The notes beneath the pieces are model-generated. The model had not been told where the DNA came from and ran no database searches. It worked only from the letters and a program-made list of their open reading frames with translations. A DNA stretch of 44,276 nucleotides, taken from the NCBI RefSeq assembly GCF_014192215.1, contig NZ_JACHXP010000025.1, positions 1 to 44,276 on the forward strand, written 5' to 3'. Shown in pieces: positions 27,168-35,927 of the stretch. A program made the position numbers and the translations under genes. Each line of letters starts with the position of its first letter. Position 1 is the stretch's first letter. The stretch comes from Halomonas cerina (GTDB lineage: Bacteria > Pseudomonadota > Gammaproteobacteria > Pseudomonadales > Halomonadaceae).

Positions 27168-27857
27168 ATGACCCCGCGTTCGCGCGCCATCACCTCCCGC
27201 CAGACCGGCCCCCATGAGGATCTCTCGCGTCGCGTGACGCGGGCCTTGGCGCACCCGCTGCGCAAGCCGATAGCAGTGCATACCCGGGAGGCCTTCGACC
27301 AGGCTCGGCTCTGGCGGGCGGAGCAGGGCGAGCGGCCGTTGGTCCTGGATGCCGGCTGCGGGGTGGGGCTTTCGACCCGGCGGCTGGCCGTGCGCTTCCC
27401 CGAGGCCGTCGTGATCGGCATCGACCGCAGCGCCGACCGGTTGTCCCGGGATCATGGGCCATTGCCCGACAACGCCCTGCTGGTACGCGCCGACCTGGTG
27501 GACTTCTGGCGGCTGGCGCTGGCCGAGGGTTGGCGGCCGGCCCGCCACTTCCTGCTCTATCCCAATCCCTACCCCAAACCCGCCCACCTGAAGATGCGCT
27601 GGCAGGGCCATCCGGTACTGCCGACGATCCTGGCCCTGGGCGGGTGCCTGGAGCTGCGCTCCAACTGGCGCCTCTACGTCGAGGAGTTTGCCCTGGCGGT
27701 GGCACAGGCCACCGGCGTCGCGGCGACGGTGGAGGCCTTTGAGCCCGGCGCCGCCTTCCTTACCCCCTTCGAGCGCAAGTACCACGAGAGCGGCCAGCCG
27801 CTGTGGCGGCTGGTGGTCGAGCTACCGTATCGTCCCGCGCTGGTGCCCGGCACCTGA
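27168..27857 (+). CDS. TrmB-like SAM-dependent methyltransferase (divergent)
   Basis: A class I methyltransferase of about 229 residues from ATG 27168 (a TTG at 27150 is an alternative; neither has a good ribosome site). The SAM site is VLDAGCGVGLSTRRLA then VIGIDRSADRL. Family-level similarity to tRNA (guanine46-N7)-methyltransferase TrmB lies in FLLYPNPYPKPAHLKMRW, corresponding to FPDPWPKxRHxKRRL of genuine TrmB, and in LRSNWRLYVEEFA and FLTPFERKYHESGQPLWRL. The changed active-site signature suggests a paralogous subgroup with possibly another RNA target; m7G46 activity is not assured. It converges on the lysR gene with a 6-bp gap. Confidence 0.8.
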   Translation: MTPRSRAITSRQTGPHEDLSRRVTRALAHPLRKPIAVHTREAFDQARLWRAEQGERPLVLDAGCGVGLSTRRLAVRFPEAVVIGIDRSADRLSRDHGPLPDNALLVRADLVDFWRLALAEGWRPARHFLLYPNPYPKPAHLKMRWQGHPVLPTILALGGCLELRSNWRLYVEEFALAVAQATGVAATVEAFEPGAAFLTPFERKYHESGQPLWRLVVELPYRPALVPGT

Positions 27858-27863
27858 GCCGGT

Positions 27864-28754
27864 TCAGCCCCGCCGGTCGCGAAAGCGCTCGCCCAGGCTG
27901 CGGCGCAGCCAGCGGGCGATCGGCCCCTGGGCGCCATCCCGCCGGGATACCGTCTCTACCTCGATGACCGGCAGGATGCCCAGGGCCGCGCCGGACAGGG
28001 CCACCAGATGGTCGCGGAACGGGGGATAGTCGGCGATATGCTGAGGCACCAGCGCCCAGCCCAGGCCGCGGGTGGCCAACTCGGCCATGGAGTAGAAGCT
28101 GTTGAGCCGCCAGAACCGGGCGCCGAGTGGCGTCGCCGGGTCATCCTTGGTCCGTGAGGCGATCAGCAGCTGGCGATGCGCGGCCAGGTCGCCGGGAGAC
28201 GGGGCCTGCTGCCTGGCCAGGGGGTGATGGCGACTCACCACCAGAACCTGGCGCAGCTGCGCGACCGTCACGCCCTCGAGCGGGGCGTCGTCGAGATGGT
28301 GGCCAAGCAGCACGCCGAGGTCCGCGGTGCGCTCCGCCACCCAGCGGGCCACTTCTCCTTGGGCGCCATACAACAGGGTGAGCTGCAGAGCCGGGTAGTG
28401 GTGGGCCAGGGCTTCCAGGGTCGCATCCACCTGGGGCATTTCTACCAGCGCCTCGTGAATGGCCAGCACCAGCCGTGCCTCTTCGCCCTCGGCGATGGCC
28501 CGGGCGCGAGCATCCAGCCGCTGGCATTGCCGAAGTACCGCCTGTGCCTCGTGAAGCAGGGCCTCGCCGGCCTCGGTGAGGCGCGGCAGCCGACCGCGGC
28601 GGTCGAAGAGCGTACAGCCGATGTCGACCTCCAGGTGGGCGATGGCGGTGCTGACCGCCGACTGGGCACGTCCCAGATGGCGCGCCGCCGCCGAGAAGGA
28701 ACCCTGCTCGGCGGTCGCGACCAGAATCTCCAGCTGCTCCAGGGTCCAGCGCAT
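27864..28754 (-). CDS. LysR-family transcriptional regulator, likely of the PACE/SMR pair
   Basis: A 296-residue LTTR. The N-terminal winged helix-turn-helix (about 1-60) reads LEILVATAEQGSFSAAARHL then AQSAVSTAIAHLEVDIGCTL. A linker helix and a C-terminal two-lobe effector domain follow. It is divergently transcribed from the PACE exporter gene across 123 bp. In Acinetobacter the LysR regulator AceR sits next to and activates the PACE pump gene aceI, so the same relation is likely here. A T-N11-A palindrome lies 14 bp before its own start. Confidence 0.92.
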   Translation of the reverse strand: MRWTLEQLEILVATAEQGSFSAAARHLGRAQSAVSTAIAHLEVDIGCTLFDRRGRLPRLTEAGEALLHEAQAVLRQCQRLDARARAIAEGEEARLVLAIHEALVEMPQVDATLEALAHHYPALQLTLLYGAQGEVARWVAERTADLGVLLGHHLDDAPLEGVTVAQLRQVLVVSRHHPLARQQAPSPGDLAAHRQLLIASRTKDDPATPLGARFWRLNSFYSMAELATRGLGWALVPQHIADYPPFRDHLVALSGAALGILPVIEVETVSRRDGAQGPIARWLRRSLGERFRDRRG

Positions 28755-28767
28755 GGGGGGCTCTCCG

Positions 28768-28786
28768 ATCTATCGGGTTTTTAGAT
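28768..28786. promoter_or_regulatory. Putative LysR operator (T-N11-A box)
   Basis: ATCTA (28768-28772) and TAGAT (28782-28786) are perfect inverted arms with a 9-bp spacer, giving the T-N11-A pattern typical of LTTR sites. It is the only such symmetric site I see in the lysR-PACE spacer. A second inverted pair, ATTCTA / TAGAAT (28789-28794, 28819-28824), follows toward the PACE gene, and TAGAAT may double as its -10. Confidence 0.5.
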
Positions 28787-28877
28787 GGATTCTAACTCGC
28801 TTCCATCGGCACCATGGCTAGAATGAGCCCCATCGTCGAGGCCCTGGCCTGACGGTTCGAGGCTGAGGAGGTGCACG

Positions 28878-29300
28878 ATGCGATCCTGGAAGGAGCGGCT
28901 GGCCCATACCCTGTTGTTCGAGGCGGGTGGGGTGATGATGGTGACGCCGCTGGCCAGTGGGCTCAGCGGTCACGACAGTGGTCGGATCGGCCCGCTGGCG
29001 GTCTTCATGGCCAGCTTCGCCATGCTCTGGAACCTGGTCTGGAATCGACTGTTCGACCACTGGGTGCCGACCCGGCGGCGGCGCCTCGACCAGCGAATGG
29101 CCCAGGCGCTGGGCTTCGAGCTGGGCATCCTGGTCGCGACCTTGCCGGTGGTGGCCTGGTGGCTCGGCATCGGCCTAGGGGAGGCGTTCTGGCTGGATCT
29201 CGGCTTCATGGCCTTCTTCCTGGTGTACGCCCTGGTCTTCAATACCGCCTTCGATCACTTCATGCAGCGGCGGCTGCAGCGCCGCAAGGAGCCGGCATGA
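28878..29300 (+). CDS. PACE-family multidrug exporter (AceI-like)
   Basis: A four-helix inner-membrane protein of 140 residues in the proteobacterial antimicrobial compound efflux family, made of two tandem bacterial-transmembrane-pair units. Hallmarks of the first repeat are RLAHTLLFEAGGVMMVTPLA (with the essential membrane Glu equivalent to AceI Glu15) and MLWNLVWNRLFDHW. Those of the second are RMAQALGFELGILVATLPVV and YALVFNTAFDHFMQRRL. Known members export chlorhexidine and other biocides, and short diamines. It is followed by an SMR gene with a 4-bp overlap and controlled most likely by the divergent LysR. Confidence 0.92.
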   Translation: MRSWKERLAHTLLFEAGGVMMVTPLASGLSGHDSGRIGPLAVFMASFAMLWNLVWNRLFDHWVPTRRRRLDQRMAQALGFELGILVATLPVVAWWLGIGLGEAFWLDLGFMAFFLVYALVFNTAFDHFMQRRLQRRKEPA

Positions 29301-29626
29301 CCTATGTGTACCTGGCGCTGGCGATCGTCGCCGAGGTGATCGCCACCAGCGCCCTCAAGGCCTCCGACAGCTTCACCCGGCTATGGCCCAGCGTCACCGT
29401 GGTGGTGGGCTATGGTCTGGCCTTTTACCTGCTCGCCCTGGTGCTGCGCAGCCTGCCGGTGGGCATCGCCTACGCCTTCTGGGCGGGGCTGGGGATCGTG
29501 CTGGTGACCCTGGTCGGGTTGCTGGTCTATGGCGAACGCCCGGACCTGCCGGCCCTGCTGGGGCTGGCGATGATCATCGGCGGCGTCGTGGTGATCCAGG
29601 TTTTCTCCTCGGTATCGGCCCATTAA
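29297..29626 (+). CDS. SMR-family multidrug transporter (EmrE-like)
   Basis: A 109-residue small multidrug resistance protein with four hydrophobic helices. The proton/drug-binding Glu is Glu-13 in LALAIVAEVIATSALKASD. Further EmrE-like segments are SFTRLWPSVTVVVGYGLAFY, LPVGIAYAFWAGLGIVLVTL (with the GIAYAxWxGxG motif) and the C-terminal LGLAMIIGGVVVIQV. The substrate is probably a quaternary ammonium or guanidinium-type cation; the GIAYAFW form resembles Qac-type rather than guanidinium exporters. It is translationally coupled to the upstream PACE gene, forming a two-pump efflux operon. Confidence 0.94.
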   Translation: MTYVYLALAIVAEVIATSALKASDSFTRLWPSVTVVVGYGLAFYLLALVLRSLPVGIAYAFWAGLGIVLVTLVGLLVYGERPDLPALLGLAMIIGGVVVIQVFSSVSAH

Positions 29627-29660
29627 GCTGTTGCCCTTTCTGACCGGAGGAAGCGCCCCC

Positions 29661-31097
29661 ATGTCGCGACGCCTGATGCCCCTGCTGCTGATTGCCCTGC
29701 TGCCCCTGGGGGCCCACGCCGAAGGCTTCGCCCGGCTCGCCGAGCTGGCCGAACGGGGATTCTTGGTCGGTGCCGAGGCGCGGCTGCTCGACGAGGGCGG
29801 CGAGGTGCTGGGCGTCATCGAGCCGCACCGCCCGCTCTCGCCGGCCTCGGTGACCAAACTGTATACCGCGGCGGCGGCGCTGGAGCGCTGGGGGCCGCAG
29901 CATCGCTTCACCACGCGGTTGGTAACGGCGGGCCGGCTCGATGGCCAGGGCGTGCTGCACGGTGACCTGGTGCTCGAGGGCGGCGGCGACCCAGGGCTGG
30001 TCGACGAGGACCTGTGGCGCCTGGTCCAGCAGCTGCGTCAGCACGGGGTGCGCCGGGTCGAGGGGCGGCTGATCATCAGCCAATGGCGCTTCGGGCCGGT
30101 GACCTGTACCACCACTGACCGTTGCCAGGCTCGCGCGCGCGCCGGCAACGCCTACAGCGCGCTGCTGTCGTCGGCTGGGGTCAACCATGGCAGCTGGTGC
30201 GTGAAGGTGCTGCCCGGGCCGCGGGCGAGCAGCTCGGCCCGGGCGGTGAGCTGCCATGGCGAGACACCGCTGATTCCCCTCGAGAACGGTATCAATACCC
30301 TGCTGGCGGGCGAGCCCACACGGATCAGCGCCCAGCGGGTCACCGAAGGGGGCGGGGACCGGCTGGTACTGGACGGTGACATCGCGCTCAACAGTGCCCC
30401 GCGGGAGTTCTATCGCGCCAGCTCCGACCCGGCTCGCCAGACGGCAACCCTGCTGCAATCGTTGCTCGAGCAGGCGAACATCGCCATCGTCGGGGACCAG
30501 GCCAGCAGCGGCGAGGCACCGCCGGCACGGGCCAGGACGCTGGCGGCGGTGGAGAGCCAGCCGCTGCAGGAACTGTTGCTGCGCATGCTCAACTACTCGA
30601 ACAACTTCATGGCCGACGTGCTGGCCCTGAACCTGGTCGAGGCGCCCCAGGCCACCCTGCCCCAGGCCGGTGAGGCCCTCGAGCGCTATACCCTGACGGT
30701 GCCCGGGCATGGCCCGGTGACGCTGCACAGCGGCAGCGGCCTGACCACCGGCAATCGCACCTCGGCCACCGGCATCACCGCGCTGCTCGAGGCCATGTAT
30801 CGCCGTCCGGCGCTGTTCCCGAGTTTCGTGGCCGGCCTGCAGGCACCGGCCAACGGCCCGATGCGTTTCATTCGCCGGGGCGGGTCCACCTTCCATCAGC
30901 AGGTGATGCTCAAGACCGGCACCCTCAACGAGCCGGTGGCGGTGCGTGCGGTGGGGGGCTACTTCCGGACCCGCTCCGGTCGCTGGGGCGTATTCGGCGT
31001 ACTGGTCAACGGTACCGACCGCACGCCCTGGCTGGGCTGGCCCCAAGTGCTCGATCCCCTGGCCGATGACCTCGAGCGCATGATCGACGCGCACTGA
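29661..31097 (+). CDS. dacB: D-alanyl-D-alanine carboxypeptidase/endopeptidase (PBP4, S13)
   Basis: A periplasmic low-molecular-mass penicillin-binding protein that trims or splits peptidoglycan cross-links. The ATG at 29661 (GGAGG about 10 bp upstream) gives 478 residues, as in E. coli DacB (477), with signal peptide MSRRLMPLLLIALLPLGAHA. Active-site motifs are SVTK (in LSPASVTKLYTAAAALE), SNN (in LNYSNNFMADVL) and KTG (in VMLKTGTLNEP). The large insertion between the first and second motifs typical of class C PBP4 is present. It starts 34 bp after the SMR gene and 18 bp before dgkA. Confidence 0.95.
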   Translation: MSRRLMPLLLIALLPLGAHAEGFARLAELAERGFLVGAEARLLDEGGEVLGVIEPHRPLSPASVTKLYTAAAALERWGPQHRFTTRLVTAGRLDGQGVLHGDLVLEGGGDPGLVDEDLWRLVQQLRQHGVRRVEGRLIISQWRFGPVTCTTTDRCQARARAGNAYSALLSSAGVNHGSWCVKVLPGPRASSSARAVSCHGETPLIPLENGINTLLAGEPTRISAQRVTEGGGDRLVLDGDIALNSAPREFYRASSDPARQTATLLQSLLEQANIAIVGDQASSGEAPPARARTLAAVESQPLQELLLRMLNYSNNFMADVLALNLVEAPQATLPQAGEALERYTLTVPGHGPVTLHSGSGLTTGNRTSATGITALLEAMYRRPALFPSFVAGLQAPANGPMRFIRRGGSTFHQQVMLKTGTLNEPVAVRAVGGYFRTRSGRWGVFGVLVNGTDRTPWLGWPQVLDPLADDLERMIDAH

Positions 31098-31115
31098 CCC
31101 GGGAGACCTACCCCA

Positions 31116-31487
31116 ATGAAGCCTGGATACACCGGCTGGCGCCACCTGCTGCACTCCACACGTTACTCGCTCAAGGGCCTGCGCGCCGCTTTCCGCCACG
31201 AGACGGCCTTCCGCCAGGAGCTGGGCCTGTGCCTGTTCCTTGTGCCGCTGGCCGTGTGGCTCGGCGAGGAGCCGGTGGAGTGGATCCTGCTGGTCGGCAG
31301 CTGCCTGCTGGTGCTGGTGGTCGAACTGCTCAACAGCGCCATCGAGACCACGGTGGATCGCATCGGTCCCGACCATAACGAGCTCTCCGGGCGGGCCAAG
31401 GACATCGGCTCGGCGGCGGTGATGCTCTCGCTGGTCACCGCCGGCCTGACCTGGGGGCTGCTGGCCGGGGCGCGGCTTCTCGGATGA
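31116..31487 (+). CDS. dgkA: Diacylglycerol kinase
   Basis: A small integral-membrane kinase of 123 residues that phosphorylates diacylglycerol left over from periplasmic glucan or LPS modification. The family signature ELLNSAIETTVDRI is followed by RAKDIGSAAVMLSLVTAGLT; catalytic Glu and Asn residues are within these motifs. The N-terminal amphipathic part (SLKGLRAAFRHETAFRQEL) and three membrane helices fit DgkA. It lies directly downstream of dacB, an envelope-related neighbour. Confidence 0.95.
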   Translation: MKPGYTGWRHLLHSTRYSLKGLRAAFRHETAFRQELGLCLFLVPLAVWLGEEPVEWILLVGSCLLVLVVELLNSAIETTVDRIGPDHNELSGRAKDIGSAAVMLSLVTAGLTWGLLAGARLLG

Positions 31488-31567
31488 ATCCCTCGCATTG
31501 CCGGCTGACGGGTGCCGGGGTCGCGTTCGCTTGGGTATGCTGAGGGTATTCGTCAACCGGATGCGAG

Positions 31568-34555
31568 ATGCCCATGGCCCTGCCCGATGACTTCCTGCCG
31601 CTGGACACGATCCCCGAACCGCTGGTGGCCCCGCTCGAACACGCCTGGGGTCGCCTCACCGATGCGCTCGACCAGGCCCATCACCTGGCCGACATGACCG
31701 GCAACGAGTCTCCCCTGGAGGACTGGTGGGCCCTGTCGGCCTCGCGTCGTGCCCAGCTGGCCCGGGTGCTGGCCATCTCCGGCTTCGCCGCCGAGACCCT
31801 GGTGCGCCATCCCGACTGGCTGCTCCATCTGGATGCCAGCGGCGAGCTGGACGAGGCCCTCGCGCCGGAGGCGCTGCGCGACGGGCTCGACGAGCGCCTG
31901 GAGGCCGCCGAGGATGAGACCGACCTGCAGGCCGCGATCCGGCGCTTCCGTCAGGCGCGTATGCTGGGCATCGTGTGGCGTGATCTCACCCGACCCGCCG
32001 GGACCGACATGTGGGCCACCGCCGCCGCGGTGTCACGCCTGGCCGAGACCTGCCTGGAGGGGGCCCTGACCTGGCTCGAGACCCACCTCGCGCCCCGCTG
32101 GGGGCACCCCGCCCCCTGCCGCGACGGCCGCGAGCAGCGCCTGGTGGTGCTGGGCATGGGCAAGCTCGGTGCCGGCGAGCTCAACCTTTCCTCCGACATC
32201 GACCTGATCTTCGCCTTCCCTGAGAAGGGCGAGACCCAGGGGGGACGCAAGTCCCTCGATCACCAGGAGTACTTTACCAAGCTGGGGCAGCGGTTGATCA
32301 CCGCCTTGGACGCGGTGACCGCCGACGGTTTCGCCTTCCGGGTCGACATGCGCCTGCGCCCGCTGGGTGACGGTGGTCCCCTGGTGGGCAACTTCGCCTC
32401 GCTGTCGAGCTACTACCAAGACCAGGGCCGCGAGTGGGAGCGCTACGCCATGCTCAAGGCGCGGCCCGTCGCCGGCGATCTGGAAGCCGGCGCCGAGCTG
32501 CTGGCCAGCCTGCGCCCCTTCGTCTACCGTAAGTACCTCGACTTCGGGGCCATCGAGTCGCTGCGCGAACTCAAGGCGATGATCAACCGCGAGGTGCGCC
32601 GCCGCGGCATGCAGGGCAACATCAAGCTCGGGCCCGGCGGCATCCGCGAGGTGGAGTTCGTGGTCCAGGCCTTCCAGCTGATTCGCGGCGGCCGCGATAC
32701 CGAACTGCAAGTCACCTCTCTGAAGGTGGCTCTCGAGCGGCTGCCCGAGCTCGGCCTGCTACCCGCCGAGGTGGTCGACGAGCTCTTGCCCGACTACGTA
32801 TTCCTACGCGACCTCGAGCACGTGCTGCAGGCCCTGGAAGATCACCAGACCCAGACGCTGCCCGTGGATGCCACCGACCGCGAACGGGTGGCCCTGGCCC
32901 TGGACATGGAAGACTGGCCGGCGGTCATCGCGCGGCTCGATGAGGTGCGTGCCCGGGTGCAGCGCCACTTCGACGCGGTGATCGCCGAACCCGAGGAAGA
33001 CGTCGAGGAAGCCTCGACCGGGGACGGGGATGGCCCAGGACTGGAGGACTGGCGCGAACTCTGGCGGGGGGAACCGGACGACACGGAAATACGTGAGCGA
33101 CTCGAGGCCGCCGGCTTCGAGGAGCCCGGCACGGCGGCACGTCGCCTCAAGGCGCTGCGCCACTCCCGCCAGGTCCAGGCCATGCAGCGCATCGGCTTCG
33201 AGCGCCTCGAGACCCTGATGCCGCTGCTGCTGGACGCCGTGGTGGAGAGCGCGGCGCCGGACACCGCCCTGGAGCGGGTGCTGCCGTTGATCGAGGCGGT
33301 GCTGCGGCGCACGGCCTACCTGGCGCTGCTGCGCGAGAACCCGGAGGCCCTGGAGCACCTAATGCGGCTGTGCAGCGCCAGTCCCTGGATCGCCGAGCAG
33401 CTGGCGCGTCATCCCATTCTGCTCGATGAGCTGCTCACCCCCGAGACCCTCTATACCCCGGCGGACAAGACGCGGCTGGCCGATGAGCTGCGCCAGACCC
33501 TGGGGCGGCTTCCCGAGGACGACGAGGAGGCGCAGCTCGAGGCGCTGCGGGTGTTCAAGCACGCCCAGGTGCTGCACGTGGCGGCCTCGGACATCGTCGG
33601 CACCCGCCACCTGATGAAGGTCAGCGACTACCTTACCTATATCGCCGAGGTGATCCTCGAGGCGGTGCTGGGCATGGCCTGGAAGCACCTGACCCGCAAG
33701 CATGGCTTTCCCGAGCGCCGTGAAGGCGGGCGTGCCGGGGCGGAGCCGGCGTTCCTGGTGGTCGGCTACGGCAAGCTCGGCGGCATCGAGCTGGGTTACG
33801 GCTCCGACCTGGACCTGGTGTTTTTGCATGACGGGGCGACCCAGGGCAGTACCGACGGCGACCGGCCCATCGACAACCCGGTGTTCTTCACCCGCCTGGG
33901 CCAGCGCATCATTCATCTGCTCACCGCCGTCACCCCGGCGGGCCACCTCTACGAGGTGGACATGCGCCTGCGTCCCTCCGGCAACGCCGGCCTGTTGGTC
34001 TCGACCCTGGAAGCCTTCGCCGACTACCAGCGCCACCAAGCCTGGACCTGGGAGCACCAGGCGCTGGTACGGGCCCGAGTGGTCGCCGGCCACCCGCGGC
34101 TGGCCGAGCGCTTCGACGCCCTGCGCGGCGAGATCCTGGGCCGCGAGCGGGACCCGGTGGCGCTGCGCGAGGAGGTGGTGGCGATGCGCCGCAAGATGCG
34201 TGACCACCTGGGGGGCAAGAGCGGGGAGGACGAGTTCGACCTCAAGCACGACCCCGGCGGCATGGTGGACATCGAGTTTTTGTGCCAGTACGCGGTGCTC
34301 GCCATGAGTCACGAGACCCCAGAGTTACTCGCCTACAGCGACAACATGCGTCTGCTCGAGACCCTGGAAGCCACCGGGCGCCTGCCCGCCGAGCAGTGTC
34401 AGCGCCTGCGCGAGGCCTACCTGGCGCTACGCAGCGCGGCCCATCGCTCGGCACTGACCGGCGACCCTGCCCGTGGTCGCCATGACGACTTCGAAGAGCA
34501 TCGCCAGACGGTCATCGACGCCTGGCAGCGCCTGCTCGAGCCGCAGAACGAGTGA
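31568..34555 (+). CDS. glnE: Glutamine synthetase adenylyltransferase / adenylyl-removing enzyme
   Basis: A bifunctional regulator (995 residues; E. coli 946) that attaches AMP to, or removes it from, glutamine synthetase in response to PII and glutamine. The N-terminal nucleotidyltransferase (adenylyl-removing) has LGMGKLGAGELNLSSDIDL (near 200). The C-terminal adenylyltransferase has GYGKLGGIELGYGSDLDLVF (near 740), each followed by a PII-uridylyltransferase-like helical domain (MRLRPLGDGGPLVG; MRLRPSGNAGLLVS). A poorly conserved acidic linker (EPEEDVEEASTGDGDGPGLE, about 475-495) joins the halves. An internal ATG at 31574 is an equally possible start. Hairpins follow the stop codon. Confidence 0.96.
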   Translation: MPMALPDDFLPLDTIPEPLVAPLEHAWGRLTDALDQAHHLADMTGNESPLEDWWALSASRRAQLARVLAISGFAAETLVRHPDWLLHLDASGELDEALAPEALRDGLDERLEAAEDETDLQAAIRRFRQARMLGIVWRDLTRPAGTDMWATAAAVSRLAETCLEGALTWLETHLAPRWGHPAPCRDGREQRLVVLGMGKLGAGELNLSSDIDLIFAFPEKGETQGGRKSLDHQEYFTKLGQRLITALDAVTADGFAFRVDMRLRPLGDGGPLVGNFASLSSYYQDQGREWERYAMLKARPVAGDLEAGAELLASLRPFVYRKYLDFGAIESLRELKAMINREVRRRGMQGNIKLGPGGIREVEFVVQAFQLIRGGRDTELQVTSLKVALERLPELGLLPAEVVDELLPDYVFLRDLEHVLQALEDHQTQTLPVDATDRERVALALDMEDWPAVIARLDEVRARVQRHFDAVIAEPEEDVEEASTGDGDGPGLEDWRELWRGEPDDTEIRERLEAAGFEEPGTAARRLKALRHSRQVQAMQRIGFERLETLMPLLLDAVVESAAPDTALERVLPLIEAVLRRTAYLALLRENPEALEHLMRLCSASPWIAEQLARHPILLDELLTPETLYTPADKTRLADELRQTLGRLPEDDEEAQLEALRVFKHAQVLHVAASDIVGTRHLMKVSDYLTYIAEVILEAVLGMAWKHLTRKHGFPERREGGRAGAEPAFLVVGYGKLGGIELGYGSDLDLVFLHDGATQGSTDGDRPIDNPVFFTRLGQRIIHLLTAVTPAGHLYEVDMRLRPSGNAGLLVSTLEAFADYQRHQAWTWEHQALVRARVVAGHPRLAERFDALRGEILGRERDPVALREEVVAMRRKMRDHLGGKSGEDEFDLKHDPGGMVDIEFLCQYAVLAMSHETPELLAYSDNMRLLETLEATGRLPAEQCQRLREAYLALRSAAHRSALTGDPARGRHDDFEEHRQTVIDAWQRLLEPQNE

Positions 34556-34559
34556 GCCC

Positions 34560-34580
34560 GGGCGGGTCTGATACCCGCCC
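34560..34580. terminator. Hairpin 1 downstream of glnE
   Basis: An 8-bp stem, GGGCGGGT / ACCCGCCC, with loop CTGAT begins 5 bp after the glnE stop codon, followed by a weak CTTG tract. Confidence 0.55.
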
Positions 34581-34596
34581 CTTGCCCCCGACAGCC

Positions 34597-34629
34597 CGCG
34601 CCCCGCCGGTCATCGACCGGTGGGGCGCG
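34597..34629. terminator. Hairpin 2 downstream of glnE
   Basis: CGCGCCCC-G-CCGGTC pairs with GACCGG-T-GGGGCGCG around an ATC loop, giving 15 pairs counting one G-U. Together with hairpin 1 it separates glnE from the catabolic operon. There is no T-run. Confidence 0.6.
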
Positions 34630-34789
34630 GTGCGTTGTGGCGTGCCATTGGGCGACAAAATAACCAGATTGGCCATTTCTCCCTCGTGGTCGCGTTGCGC
34701 CAAATCAAGCCACGGCCATAAGCTCCCCAGACCCTGACAGCCCCCCATGGCGAGTCAGTGAAAGCAACGACAACAAAGCAGGTGACACC

Positions 34790-35728
34790 ATGTTCTACAG
34801 AACAGCGCTAGCGACCAGTGTGATGATGCTCTCGGCGGGCCTTGCCCAGGCACAAGAGACCTACCGGATCGGCATCACCCAGAACAATGTCGGCGTCGAC
34901 AGCTACCAGACCACCTATGAAAGTGCCTTCGAGAATGCCGCCGAGGAGCTCGATAACGTCGATGTCGTCGTACTCGATGCCGGCGGCGATGTGGCCCGCC
35001 AGATCGGTCAGATTCGCAACCTGATCCAGCAGAATGTCGATGCCATCATCATCTGGCCGACCAATGGCCAGGCGGTGATCCCGGCCATCCGTCAGGCCCA
35101 CCGGGCGGATATCCCCGTCGTGGTCACCAACTCCAAGATCGCCGAGGCCGGTCTCGAGTATATCGCCGCCTTCTCGGGCCCCGACAATGTCCAGCAGGGA
35201 GCCTCCTCTGCCGAAATGATGTGTGAGGCCCTGGATGGAGAGGGCCAGATCGTCCAGATCGCCGGGCAACCCGGCTACACCACCGCCATGGAGCGCTCTA
35301 AGGGATTCGAGGACCAACTGGCCGAAGCCTGCCCGGGTGTCGAGATCCTCGAGACCCAGCCGGGTGACTGGAACCGCGAAAAGGCCCAGCGAGTCATGGA
35401 GAACTTCCTCACCAAATATGATGACATCGACGGCGTCTATGCCGGTGACGACAACATGGGCGTCGGCGCCTTGAACGCGGCCAAGAGTGCCGGTCGGGCA
35501 GACGATATCGTCTTCATCGGGGCCACCAACTTCGCCGTGGGCTACGAGGCTATCGAGCGCGGCGAGTACTACGGCTCCATCTACCAGTCTCCGGTCGATG
35601 ACGCCGAGGCGGCCCTCCAGACCGCCCTCGATGTCCTGGCGGGCGAAGAGGTGCCGAAGATGAACTTCTTCGAGACCCCCAAGATCACGGCCGACAATAT
35701 CTCCGAGTTCGACAAGCCGGTGTTCTGA
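34790..35728 (+). CDS. Sugar-type ABC transporter, periplasmic binding protein (RbsB family)
   Basis: Periplasmic receptor of 312 residues in the RbsB/COG1879 group, whose known ligands are pentoses, hexoses, inositols and other polyols. The signal peptide is MFYRTALATSVMMLSAGLAQ, cleaved near AQAQE. Two Rossmann-like lobes are evident: TYRIGITQNNVGVDSYQTTY then RQIGQIRNLIQQNVDAIIIW in lobe one, and IDGVYAGDDNMGVGALNAAK in lobe two. It opens a rightward operon with two permeases, an ATPase and aromatic-pathway enzymes, so its ligand may be a cyclic polyol or polar heterocycle rather than a sugar. A weak promoter-like pair (TTGCGC 34695, CATAAG 34717, 16-bp spacer) lies upstream. No regulator gene is adjacent. 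Confidence 0.92.
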   Translation: MFYRTALATSVMMLSAGLAQAQETYRIGITQNNVGVDSYQTTYESAFENAAEELDNVDVVVLDAGGDVARQIGQIRNLIQQNVDAIIIWPTNGQAVIPAIRQAHRADIPVVVTNSKIAEAGLEYIAAFSGPDNVQQGASSAEMMCEALDGEGQIVQIAGQPGYTTAMERSKGFEDQLAEACPGVEILETQPGDWNREKAQRVMENFLTKYDDIDGVYAGDDNMGVGALNAAKSAGRADDIVFIGATNFAVGYEAIERGEYYGSIYQSPVDDAEAALQTALDVLAGEEVPKMNFFETPKITADNISEFDKPVF

Positions 35729-35739
35729 AGAGGCGCGCC

Positions 35740-35777
35740 GAGGACGCATGACGTCTCGGTACGCCATGCGTTTCCTC
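35740..35777. promoter_or_regulatory. Hairpin after the binding-protein gene
   Basis: GAGGA-CGCATG pairs with CATGCG-(TT)-TCCTC across a 14-nt loop, 11 pairs with a 2-nt bulge. It lies 12 bp past the stop codon in the 199-bp gap before the first permease. It probably favours binding-protein expression over permease expression. The rest of the gap shows only a short GGCCAT / ATGGCC repeat near 35800. Confidence 0.5.
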
Positions 35778-35927
35778 GACCCACTACAGACGATCCGTTG
35801 GCCATGATGGATGGCCGAGCAGTGACCTGTCCTTTCTCCGAGCTCGAGACAGTGCCGGAAAGGTTGGCTCACTGTGACGGACAACCGGTGACCTTCGGAA
35901 CAAGGTTGTGCCCTAGAGGTAAGTGAC

